A DNA stretch of 5,223 bases from NCBI GenBank assembly GCA_025963955.1, contig JAOPZU010000154.1, positions 1 to 5,223 on the forward strand. Direction: 5' to 3'. Below the pieces are notes generated by a model. That model was not told where the DNA came from, searched no databases, and saw nothing but the letters and a program-made list of their open reading frames with translations. Position numbers and translations under genes: made by a program. Shown in pieces: positions 1 through 5,223 of this stretch (the stretch's first letter is position 1; every line of letters starts with the position of its first letter). The stretch comes from Solirubrobacterales bacterium. GTDB lineage: Bacteria; Actinomycetota; Thermoleophilia; Solirubrobacterales; Solirubrobacteraceae.

Positions 1-57
1 CACGGCACCGACGATGAGGCCGGAGCGCACGTTCTTGCGAGCGAGTTGGCGATCCAT
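1..57 (-). CDS. N-terminal fragment of an unidentified, probably membrane-anchored protein; last gene of the visible oxidase operon
   Basis: An ATG at 57-55 on the minus strand opens a reading frame that stays open to the window edge. It gives 19 residues, MDRQLARKNVRSGLIVGAV. A short basic, polar N-terminus (R3, R7, K8, R11) runs into a hydrophobic stretch beginning GLIVGAV. That is the usual look of a cytoplasmic tail followed by a transmembrane helix. The start lies 22 bases after the ctaB stop on the same strand. A weak purine stretch (GAAAG) ends 8 bases before the ATG and could serve as ribosome binding site. By position it may be a small oxidase-associated membrane protein, an assembly factor or another oxidase subunit. 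The fragment is too short to choose, so the call rests on context plus the hydrophobic turn. Confidence 0.6.
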   Translation of the reverse strand, partial: MDRQLARKNVRSGLIVGAV

Positions 58-79
58 GGTGTCTGCTTTCGGACGGGGT

Positions 80-979
80 CTAGAGCTTCGCGTCGGCGAC
101 CATCGCGACGAACAACGCCGCCAGATACGCGAGGGAGAAGAGGTAGAGCTTGAGCGCGGCGGCGCGGTCGGCGTCGCGGTACAGCTTGACGGCACCGCCG
201 ATGAAGGCGGCCCCCAGCGCGAGCGAGCTGGCGAGGTAGATGGCCCCGAAGCCGCCCGCGCAGTACGGCAGCTGCGTCACCGCGTAGAGCAGGACGCTGT
301 AGAGGAGGATCTGCCGGCGCGTCTCCTCCTCGCCACGGACGACGGGGAGCATCGGCACGCCGACCTTCGCGTACTCGTCCTTCATCAGGATCGACAGCGC
401 CCAGAAGTGCGGCGGGGTCCAGAAGAAGACGATCGCGAACAGGTAGACCGCGATCCACGACACCGACCCGGTGACGGCGGCCCAGCCGACGAGCGGCGGG
501 ACGGCGCCCGCGGCCCCGCCGATGACGATGTTCTGCACCGTGCGGCGCTTGAGCCACATCGTGTAGATCCCGACGTAGCCGACGAAGCCGGCGAACGAGA
601 GCGACGCCGCGAGGACGTTGATCGTCAGCGACATCAGCAGGAACGACGCGGCGCACAGGGAGATCCCGAAGGTCAGCGCCGCACGGGGAGAGACCCGGCC
701 TGAGGGCACCGGACGGTCCGCGGTGCGGGCCATCTGCAGGTCGATGTCGCGGTCGTAGTAGTGGTTGACCGCGCCCGCGCCGCCCGCGGAGAGGTACCCG
801 CCGAGGCACGTCAGCAGGATCAGCCCGACGGACGGCGACCCGGCCACGAGCATCGTCGTGACCGTGGTGAGCAGCAGCAGCGACTGGACCTTCGGCTTCG
901 TCAGCTGGACGTAGTCCGCGAGGACCTGCCGGGCGCCGGTCTGCAGGACCGGCGCCACGGTGGCGGTGGAGGCCTCCAT
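80..979 (-). CDS. ctaB: Protoheme IX farnesyltransferase (heme O synthase)
   Basis: This polytopic UbiA-family membrane enzyme transfers a farnesyl group from farnesyl diphosphate to the 2-vinyl group of protoheme. The product, heme O, is the precursor of heme A for the oxidase encoded just upstream. The 299-residue length is normal for CtaB/CyoE. Family motifs are in order: LTKPK (26-30) before the first helix; NHYYDRDID (72-80), the first aspartate-rich prenyl-diphosphate/Mg site; RTADRPVPSGR (85-95); YTMWLKRRTVQNIVIGG (139-155); WTPPHFWALS (187-196); and the second acidic motif DEYAKVGVPMLPVV (201-214). About eight or nine hydrophobic segments fill the rest. The ATG at 979 gives a full-length N-terminus and lies 13 bases after the ctaD stop, so coupled translation is likely. 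There is no good SD sequence: the bases before the start are pyrimidine-rich. A heme A synthase (ctaA) would also be needed and is not in the window. Confidence 0.97.
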   Translation of the reverse strand: MEASTATVAPVLQTGARQVLADYVQLTKPKVQSLLLLTTVTTMLVAGSPSVGLILLTCLGGYLSAGGAGAVNHYYDRDIDLQMARTADRPVPSGRVSPRAALTFGISLCAASFLLMSLTINVLAASLSFAGFVGYVGIYTMWLKRRTVQNIVIGGAAGAVPPLVGWAAVTGSVSWIAVYLFAIVFFWTPPHFWALSILMKDEYAKVGVPMLPVVRGEEETRRQILLYSVLLYAVTQLPYCAGGFGAIYLASSLALGAAFIGGAVKLYRDADRAAALKLYLFSLAYLAALFVAMVADAKL

Positions 980-996
980 GGGAGGGGAGAGCCTAG
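973..996 (-). promoter_or_regulatory. ctaD-ctaB junction: SD-poor start of ctaB with a possible start-codon hairpin
   Basis: Read on the minus strand, the ctaD stop TAG is followed by GCTCTCCCCTCCC and then the ctaB ATG. The only SD-like bases are AGG, which overlap the stop codon and lie 12 bases from the ATG, rather far for a normal site. The bases CCTCC-CAT-GGAGG (985-973) could form a 5-bp G:C-rich stem with a 3-base loop holding part of the start codon. This suggests ctaB is translated mainly by ribosomes finishing ctaD, and perhaps at reduced level. The bases are seen directly; the effect is inference. Confidence 0.35.
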
Positions 997-2732
997 TGGA
1001 CGGGGGCGCCCGCGAGCCCCTCGGACTCCGTGGGCGTCGCCACGAAGGCGGGCTCGGCCTGGCGGGCGACCTGACGACGGATGTCCTTCATCGGCTCGAC
1101 CGAGCGGATGCGGGGGACGGTGTCGAAGTTGTTGACCGGCGGCGGGGAGGTGGTGAACCACTCCAGCGTGTTCGCCTTCCACGGGTCCGGACCGGCGATG
1201 GCGCCCTTCTTCAGGGAGAGCATCACGTTCACGACGGTCATGCCGACGCCGAGCGCGAGGATGAAGGAACCGACCGTGGAGATCAGGTTGTAGAGCTCCA
1301 GGTGGCCCACGTTCGGGTACTCGTAGACGCGCCGGGGCATGCCGTCGAGGCCGATCGCGTGCTGGATGAGGAACGTCGTGTGGAACCCGATCAGGATCGT
1401 CCAGAAGCTGGCCTTGCCGAGCGTCTCGCCCAGCATCCGGCCCGTGATCTTCGGGAACCAGTAGTAGATGCCGGCGAAGATCGCGAGCACCGCGCCACCG
1501 ACGAGCACGTAGTGCAGGTGGGCCACCACGAAGTAGGTGTCCGTGAGCTGCCAGTCGACCGGGAACACCGCCAGGAAGATGCCGGTGATGCCGCCGATGA
1601 GGAACGTGAACAGGAAGCCGGCCGAGAACAGCAGCGGCGTCGTGAACTCGATCGTCCCCCGCCACAGCGTGGCGATCCAGTTGAACATCTTCACGCCCGT
1701 CGGGACCGCGATCAGGAAGGAGCTCATCATGAAGAAGACGAGCACGATCGTCGGCGACGGCGTCGCGAACATGTGGTGGGCCCACACGAGCAGGCCGAGG
1801 AACGCGATGACCACCGTGGCCGCCGCGATCGCCTTGTAACCGAAGATCGGCTTGCGGGCGAAGACCGGGAGGATCTCCGAGATGATCCCGAAGCCCGGCA
1901 GGATCATGATGTAGACCTCGGGATGCCCGAAGAACCAGAAGAGGTGCTGCCACAGCAGGGGCGAGCCGCCGCTGGACGCGTCGTAGAAGTGCGTCCCGAA
2001 GTGCCGGTCGGTCAGCAGCAGCGTGACCGCGCCCGCGATGACCGGGAGGGCGAGGATCAGGAGGACCGCGTAGGTCAGGATGGTCCAGCAGAACAGGGGC
2101 AGACGGCCCCAGCCCATGCCGGGCGCGCGCATGTTGACGATCGTCGCGTAGAAGTTGATCGCGCCCACCAGCGAGGAGATGCCGGTGAGGTGGATCAGGA
2201 AGATCCACGCGTCGACGCCGCCCGACGGCAGGTACTGCGAGGAGCTCAGCGGCGAGTAACACGTCCAGCCGCACTCCGGCGGAGCGAAGAAGATCGAGCC
2301 GTAGAAGACGACGCCGCCGGCGGCGAGCATCCAGAAGGACAGCGCGTTGAGCTTCGGGAACGCCATGTCCCGGGCCCCGATCATCAGGGGCACGAAGTAG
2401 TTGCCGAAGCCGGCCATGATCGGCACGACGAACAGGAAGATCATCGTCGTCCCGTGCATCGTGAACAGCTCGTTGTACGTCTGCGGCGTCAGCAGCGTGT
2501 TGTCCGCCTGAGCGAGCTGCAGGCGGATCATCAGGGCCTCGACCCCGCCGAGCAGGAAGAACACGAAGGTGAGGACCAGGTACATGATCCCGATCTTCTT
2601 GTGGTCCGTCGTGGTCACCCACGAGGTCCAGCCCGTGCTCTCGCGCACGACGCTGTGCGCCTTGATCTGGGGGACGGCCGCAACGGTCTGCTGCTGCTGC
2701 GTCGTCGGGAGGGTCATCTCAGGAGTAGCCAT
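993..2732 (-). CDS. ctaD: Cytochrome c oxidase subunit I (aa3-type, A1 family)
   Basis: This is the catalytic heme-copper subunit, which reduces O2 to water at heme a3/CuB and pumps protons across the cytoplasmic membrane. At 579 residues with about 12 transmembrane helices it is full length. Visible ligands: H93 (in TMHGTTM) and H407 for low-spin heme a; H405 for heme a3 (VAHLHYV, 403-409); H270, H319 and H320 for CuB. Y274 in GHPEVY (269-274) is the tyrosine expected to cross-link to H270. D-channel landmarks are D122 and N129 in the GARDMAFPKLNA region, with E272 at the channel's end. K348 in PTGVK marks the K channel. E272 places it in family A1. GMPRRVYEYP (464-473) and EWFTTSPPPVNNF (524-536) are typical subunit I signatures. 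The N-terminus carries four consecutive Gln (13-16) from a short CAG run. The ATG start lies 11 bases after the ctaC stop. C154 and C158 sit close together in a loop between early helices. Confidence 0.99.
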   Translation of the reverse strand: MATPEMTLPTTQQQQTVAAVPQIKAHSVVRESTGWTSWVTTTDHKKIGIMYLVLTFVFFLLGGVEALMIRLQLAQADNTLLTPQTYNELFTMHGTTMIFLFVVPIMAGFGNYFVPLMIGARDMAFPKLNALSFWMLAAGGVVFYGSIFFAPPECGWTCYSPLSSSQYLPSGGVDAWIFLIHLTGISSLVGAINFYATIVNMRAPGMGWGRLPLFCWTILTYAVLLILALPVIAGAVTLLLTDRHFGTHFYDASSGGSPLLWQHLFWFFGHPEVYIMILPGFGIISEILPVFARKPIFGYKAIAAATVVIAFLGLLVWAHHMFATPSPTIVLVFFMMSSFLIAVPTGVKMFNWIATLWRGTIEFTTPLLFSAGFLFTFLIGGITGIFLAVFPVDWQLTDTYFVVAHLHYVLVGGAVLAIFAGIYYWFPKITGRMLGETLGKASFWTILIGFHTTFLIQHAIGLDGMPRRVYEYPNVGHLELYNLISTVGSFILALGVGMTVVNVMLSLKKGAIAGPDPWKANTLEWFTTSPPPVNNFDTVPRIRSVEPMKDIRRQVARQAEPAFVATPTESEGLAGAPVH

Positions 2733-2747
2733 GGGAAAGAGCCTTAG
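2733..2747 (-). promoter_or_regulatory. ctaC-ctaD junction with weak SD overlapping the ctaC stop
   Basis: On the minus strand the junction reads TAA (ctaC stop), GGCTCTTTCCC, then the ctaD ATG. AAGG, sharing bases with the stop codon, ends 9 bases before the start and is the only SD candidate. The layout closely resembles the ctaD-ctaB junction (TAGGCTCT, then pyrimidines, then CCC and ATGG). Coupled translation from ctaC is the simplest reading; the strength of the site is uncertain. Confidence 0.35.
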
Positions 2748-3682
2748 GGCGTCGCGGAGGACTGGTCGGTGCTGAGCGTCTTCTCAAACGCCTTGCGAGC
2801 GATGCCGGCAGCCTTGTCGCCCGCCGTGGTCGCCGCCTTCTGATCCGCAATGAACTTCTGGAACTGCTGCGCCGTGACGGCGTGGACCTGGGCGATCATG
2901 TTGGCGTGGTTGCGCCCGCAGAGCTCCGCGCACTGGCCGCGGAAGGTCTGGCCGGCGAGCTTCGCCGGGATCTTGAACCAGGTGTGGTTCGTGTAGCCCG
3001 GGATGGCGTCGAACTTGCCGCCGAGCTTGGGGATCCACCACGAGTGGGCCACGTCCTGCGCCCGGATGTCCAGCGTGACCGCCGTGTCGACGGGCACGAC
3101 CAGCTCCTCGTACGAGAAGGGGTTGTCGAGCGTCGTGTTCGGCGTCGCGTCGGGGTAGGTGAACCGCCAGACGTACTGCTGGCCGTTGATCTCGATGTTC
3201 AGCGACTTGCCGTTGGGCGGCAGGCGCTTGGTGACGCCGGCGGTCAGGACGCCGTTGGCGCTCGAGAAGCCCGCCGGGCCCGAGTTCGAGGGGTTCCGGA
3301 TGCCGGGAAGGGCCGCGAAGGTGAAGCCGGCGAGCACCACGAGGATGACGGCGGCGCCGACGGTCCAGCCGATCTCCAGGCGGGTGTTGCCGTGGATCTG
3401 GGCGGCGACGGCCCCCTTCTTCGCCTTGAACTTCCAGAGGCAGTAGAAGAGCGCACCCTCGACGCCGACGAACACGACCACAGCGACCCCGAGGATCAGC
3501 TTGTAGAGGGTGTCGATCTTGTCGGCGTTCGGGGAGCCCCCGGACTCGGGGGTGAAGAAGTCGGCGGACGCGGTCGAGGTCACCAGGAGGGACAGGACGG
3601 CGACGGCGACGGCGGCCAGCGCGAGGCGCCGGCGGGTTGAGGTGATTCGGTTCGGTCGCAAGGCGGAGGGGAGTTTATTCAC
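2744..3682 (-). CDS. ctaC: Cytochrome c oxidase subunit II (CuA subunit, no fused cytochrome c)
   Basis: CtaC accepts electrons from cytochrome c at its binuclear CuA centre on the outer face of the membrane and passes them to CtaD. The order is: basic N-terminus and hydrophobic signal peptide (about 1-40) ending ASA-D, a signal peptidase I site with no lipobox cysteine; two transmembrane helices (about 58-82 and 107-126); the aromatic patch QQYVWRFTYP (168-177), whose W172 is the likely electron entry point; then the cupredoxin domain. All CuA ligands are present: H213 (AHSWW), C251, E253 (backbone), C255, H259 and M262 in CAELCGRNHANM. The 50-residue tail after CuA has no CXXCH, so this is not a caa3-type fusion. 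The proline common in helix 2 after the E-x-x-WT motif (E103, W106) is alanine here. The GTG start is the first usable codon and fits the signal peptide. No SD is visible; the leader is pyrimidine-rich. The gene follows the crotonase gene by 31 bases. Confidence 0.97.
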   Translation of the reverse strand: MNKLPSALRPNRITSTRRRLALAAVAVAVLSLLVTSTASADFFTPESGGSPNADKIDTLYKLILGVAVVVFVGVEGALFYCLWKFKAKKGAVAAQIHGNTRLEIGWTVGAAVILVVLAGFTFAALPGIRNPSNSGPAGFSSANGVLTAGVTKRLPPNGKSLNIEINGQQYVWRFTYPDATPNTTLDNPFSYEELVVPVDTAVTLDIRAQDVAHSWWIPKLGGKFDAIPGYTNHTWFKIPAKLAGQTFRGQCAELCGRNHANMIAQVHAVTAQQFQKFIADQKAATTAGDKAAGIARKAFEKTLSTDQSSATP

Positions 3683-3713
3683 GAAGCGGACAAGGGGGCG
3701 GAAGGGGGCACGA

Positions 3714-4532
3714 TCAACGACCCTGGAAGTTGGTGGATCGCTTCTGCATGAAGGCGGTGACGCCTTCGACGAAGTCGTCGGTCCCGGCCATCTCGCGCTG
3801 CAACCGGGCCTCCAGCTCGAGTTGGTCCTGGTACCCGGAGAGCATCCAGGCGTTCAACTGCCGCTTGGTCCCGGCGTAGGAGCGCGTGGGGCCGGTTGCC
3901 AGGCGAACCGCGAGGGCCTCGGCCTGCGCGTCGAGCTCGGCGTCGGGCAGGACGCGGTTGACCAGGCCCCAGCGCTCGGCCTCCGCGGCCGGGACCTTCT
4001 CGCCGAGCATCGCCATCTCCGCGGCGCGGGTGAAGCCCACGCGGCTGGCGACGAACGCGGACGCCCCGCCGTCCGGCACCAGGCCGATGTTCACGAAGGC
4101 GAGCAGGAAGTAGGCGTTCTCGGAGGCGAGCACGAGGTCGGCGGACAGCGCGAGCGACAGACCGACGCCGACCGTGCCGCCGCGCACGGCGGAGACGACG
4201 GGCTTCTCCATCGCCCGGATCGCGGTCATCACCGGGTGGTAGCGGGCGACAAGCGAGGAGTAGAGGTCCGGGCGGCCGTCCGGGGTCGTCTGCGTGGCGC
4301 CGACGTCCTTCAGGTCCGCTCCCGAGCAGAAGCCGCGGCCCGCGCCCGTGAGCAGGACGGAGCGCACCGCGGGATCGGGGCCGACGAGGCCCAGGGCGCT
4401 CATCAGGTCCTCGCTCAGCTGCGCGTTCCACGCGTTGAGCGCCTCGGGCCGGGCCAGCTCGAGCTTCGCGGCGCCCCCGGCGCGCCAGAACCGCAGGGTG
4501 TCGTACTCCTGCACGAGGTCGAAGTCGCTCAT
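3714..4532 (-). CDS. Enoyl-CoA hydratase/isomerase (crotonase) family protein, active site closer to PaaG-type isomerases
   Basis: This soluble crotonase-fold enzyme acts on an acyl-CoA thioester. At 272 residues it has normal family length. The oxyanion-hole regions are clear: GAGRGFCSGADL (63-74) and RGGTVGVGLSLALSAD (117-132). AFVNIGLVPDGG (145-156), the segment VGFTRAAEMAMLGEKVPAAEAERWGLV (165-191) and the tail QKRSTNFQGR are also typical. Aligned by eye to classical hydratase, the two catalytic glutamates (Glu144 and Glu164 in rat mitochondrial enzyme) are replaced by S126 and F146. An acid, D154, stands in the VPDGG motif where PaaG and delta3,delta2-enoyl-CoA isomerases keep their catalytic acid. 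Isomerase-type chemistry, for example on unsaturated or ring-derived acyl-CoA, is therefore more likely than plain hydration; the substrate is unknown. No other phenylacetate or beta-oxidation gene is in view. The ATG at 4532 follows a TAGGAT box by 7 bases, and its product aligns from the expected N-terminus. It is the first gene of the minus-strand cluster. Confidence 0.92.
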   Translation of the reverse strand: MSDFDLVQEYDTLRFWRAGGAAKLELARPEALNAWNAQLSEDLMSALGLVGPDPAVRSVLLTGAGRGFCSGADLKDVGATQTTPDGRPDLYSSLVARYHPVMTAIRAMEKPVVSAVRGGTVGVGLSLALSADLVLASENAYFLLAFVNIGLVPDGGASAFVASRVGFTRAAEMAMLGEKVPAAEAERWGLVNRVLPDAELDAQAEALAVRLATGPTRSYAGTKRQLNAWMLSGYQDQLELEARLQREMAGTDDFVEGVTAFMQKRSTNFQGR

Positions 4533-4539
4533 GCCCGGG

Positions 4540-4545
4540 ATCCTA
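4540..4545 (-). promoter_or_regulatory. Candidate leaderless -10 box for the crotonase gene and possibly the oxidase operon
   Basis: TAGGAT on the minus strand fits the TANNNT -10 consensus and ends exactly 7 bases before the crotonase ATG, the spacing expected if transcription starts at or next to the A of ATG. No good -35 hexamer is seen at 16-18 bases upstream; the best, GCGTCA, matches TTGACA at three positions. AGGA within the same box could instead be read as a weak SD 8 bases from the start, so the assignment is not unique. Confidence 0.45.
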
Positions 4546-4575
4546 TGGACGGGCCGACGGCCGTGACGCGAGGCG

Positions 4576-4581
4576 TACCGT
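4576..4581 (+). promoter_or_regulatory. Candidate leaderless -10 box for the glutamine amidotransferase gene
   Basis: TACCGT fits TANNNT and is followed by AGCAGCC, 7 bases, and then the GTG start at 4589. There is no SD sequence in front of that GTG, which supports a leaderless transcript. The -35 region is weak: CCGACG at a 16-base spacing matches TTGACA only at its GAC core. The box mirrors the one for the crotonase gene on the opposite strand, with identical spacing. Confidence 0.45.
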
Positions 4582-4588
4582 AGCAGCC

Positions 4589-5223
4589 GTGACCCGCCCG
4601 AAGATCGGCATCTGCACCTCCCTGGAACCCGCTCGCTTCGGCGCCTGGGAGGCCGTGTCCGCGCTGACGCCCCACGCGTACGTGCTGGCGGTCCAGCGGG
4701 CCGGCGGCCTGGCGCTGCTGCTGCCCCCGGATCCCCGTGACGCGGAGGAGCCGGACGAGGTCCTCGACCTGCTCGACGGCCTGATCCTGGCGGGCGGCGT
4801 CGACGTGGAGCCGGCGTTCTACGGGGCGCAGCCGGGGCCGCACACCCGCGGCACCGTGCCCGAGCGCGACGCCTTCGAGATCGCGCTCGCGCAGCGCGCG
4901 CTGGAGCGCGACCTGCCGCTGCTGGGCATCTGCCGGGGCATGCAGGTCATGAACGTCGCCCGGGGCGGCACGCTGCTGCAGCACGTCCCGGACCTGGTCG
5001 GCCACGACGAGCACCGGCGGAACGTCGGCACCTTCGCCGGCAACGAGCACCCGGTCCGGCTGCAGGAGGGCTCGCTGGCCGCGCACGCGGCGGGCGAGGT
5101 CGAGCACGTCACGCTCTCGCACCACCACCAGGCCGTTGACGCGATCGGCGAGGGCTTCGTGGTCACGGGCTGGTCCGCCGTGGACGACCTGCCGGAGACG
5201 CTCGAGGACCCGCGCGCCCGTTT
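4589..5223 (+). CDS. Class I glutamine amidotransferase, gamma-glutamyl-GABA hydrolase (peptidase C26, PuuD-like), 3' truncated by window edge
   Basis: The frame opens at GTG 4589 (MTRPKIGICTS...) and stays open for 211 codons to the window end. Enzymes of this family hydrolyse gamma-glutamyl amides in the cytoplasm; E. coli PuuD cleaves gamma-glutamyl-GABA in putrescine degradation. Seen in order: the N-terminal beta strand KIGICTS (5-11); ILAGGVDVEPAFYG (66-79), with the oxyanion glycines; the PERDAFE motif (91-97), which resembles the family's D-x-x-RD-x-FE; the nucleophile elbow GICRGMQVMNVARGG (113-127) with catalytic C115, close to Cys114 of PuuD; and SHHHQAVD (177-184), the family's S-x-HHQ signature. 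The usual family length is about 230-260, so some 20-50 residues are missing, including the catalytic His and Glu of the HPE motif. The substrate is not settled: C26 members also act on gamma-glutamylated amino acids, ethanolamine or folate chains. No polyamine genes are in view. The gene is divergent from the crotonase gene across 56 bases. Confidence 0.93.
   Translation, partial: MTRPKIGICTSLEPARFGAWEAVSALTPHAYVLAVQRAGGLALLLPPDPRDAEEPDEVLDLLDGLILAGGVDVEPAFYGAQPGPHTRGTVPERDAFEIALAQRALERDLPLLGICRGMQVMNVARGGTLLQHVPDLVGHDEHRRNVGTFAGNEHPVRLQEGSLAAHAAGEVEHVTLSHHHQAVDAIGEGFVVTGWSAVDDLPETLEDPRAR

Noticed and set aside
14..703. 229-codon plus-strand frame opposite ctaB
   Set aside because: Highly charged, repetitive composition without any motif. 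The opposite strand encodes a complete heme O synthase with all family motifs.
2684..2698. Short CAG/CTG triplet run near the start of ctaD
   Set aside because: It encodes only four Gln in the poorly conserved N-terminal tail; too short to call a repeat feature or a phase-variable tract.
901..2747. Very long open frames (573-595 codons) overlapping ctaD on both strands
   Set aside because: Their products are full of Arg, Asp, Gly, His and Gln with no hydrophobic segments or motifs. They mirror the third-position G/C bias of ctaD, whose own frame contains every expected ligand.
3690..3712. G-rich tract (two runs of five G plus flanking GG) considered as a G-quadruplex or terminator
   Set aside because: Only two runs reach three or more G, so a standard four-run quadruplex is not supported. 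There is no inverted repeat followed by a T-tract on the minus strand to suggest termination.
3510..4583. 357-codon open frame on the plus strand opposite the crotonase gene and the start of ctaC
   Set aside because: Low-complexity composition rich in Arg, Gly, Glu and Val, and it runs antisense across two recognisable genes and the divergent promoter gap. It is a by-product of high G+C content.
4529..5166. Open frames on the minus strand opposite the amidotransferase (199 and 115 codons)
   Set aside because: The plus-strand frame contains the GICRGMQ nucleophile elbow and the SHHHQ signature in the right order, so the minus-strand frames are shadows.
1..5223. Search for CRISPR arrays, tRNA genes, insertion sequences, attachment sites or a new defence system
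   Set aside because: No regularly spaced repeats, cloverleaf, terminal inverted repeats or transposase/nuclease motifs were seen. Almost every base lies in a recognisable housekeeping or metabolic gene, and gaps are at most 56 bases.

Overview
The window is ordinary-looking chromosome from a high-G+C bacterium, most probably an actinobacterium. The GTG starts, strong G/C preference at third codon positions, near-absence of Shine-Dalgarno (SD) sequences and the style of the oxidase subunits all point that way. A Thermoleophilia-type lineage (Solirubrobacter or Conexibacter relatives) is my best guess, but it rests on general resemblance only, because no search was possible.

Layout: positions 1-4532 carry five genes on the minus strand, transcribed right to left and tightly packed. 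In transcription order they are a crotonase-fold acyl-CoA enzyme (4532-3714), cytochrome c oxidase subunit II ctaC (3682-2744), subunit I ctaD (2732-993), heme O synthase ctaB (979-80), and the first 19 codons of another gene running off the left edge (57-1). The gaps are 31, 11, 13 and 22 bases, none holds a visible terminator, and an operon is likely. On the plus strand, from 4589 to the right edge, lies a divergent, incomplete class I glutamine amidotransferase of the gamma-glutamyl-GABA hydrolase (PuuD, peptidase C26) type. The 56-base divergent gap has a TANNNT box exactly 7 bases before each start codon, which suggests two back-to-back leaderless promoters.

How the genes work together: CtaC receives electrons from cytochrome c through its CuA centre and passes them to heme a and the heme a3/CuB site in CtaD, where oxygen is reduced and protons are pumped. 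CtaB farnesylates protoheme to heme O, the precursor of heme A that CtaD needs. All metal ligands and the D- and K-channel landmarks are present, so this reads as a working A1-type aa3 oxidase. CtaC has no fused cytochrome c domain, so the electron donor must be a separate protein. The crotonase and the amidotransferase have no obvious role in respiration.

I found no mobile element, CRISPR array, RNA gene, toxin-antitoxin pair or clearly new system. The points most worth a second look are the paired leaderless promoters, the crotonase active site (isomerase-like, lacking both hydratase glutamates) sitting directly ahead of ctaC, and the SD-poor, pyrimidine-rich translation starts inside the oxidase operon.
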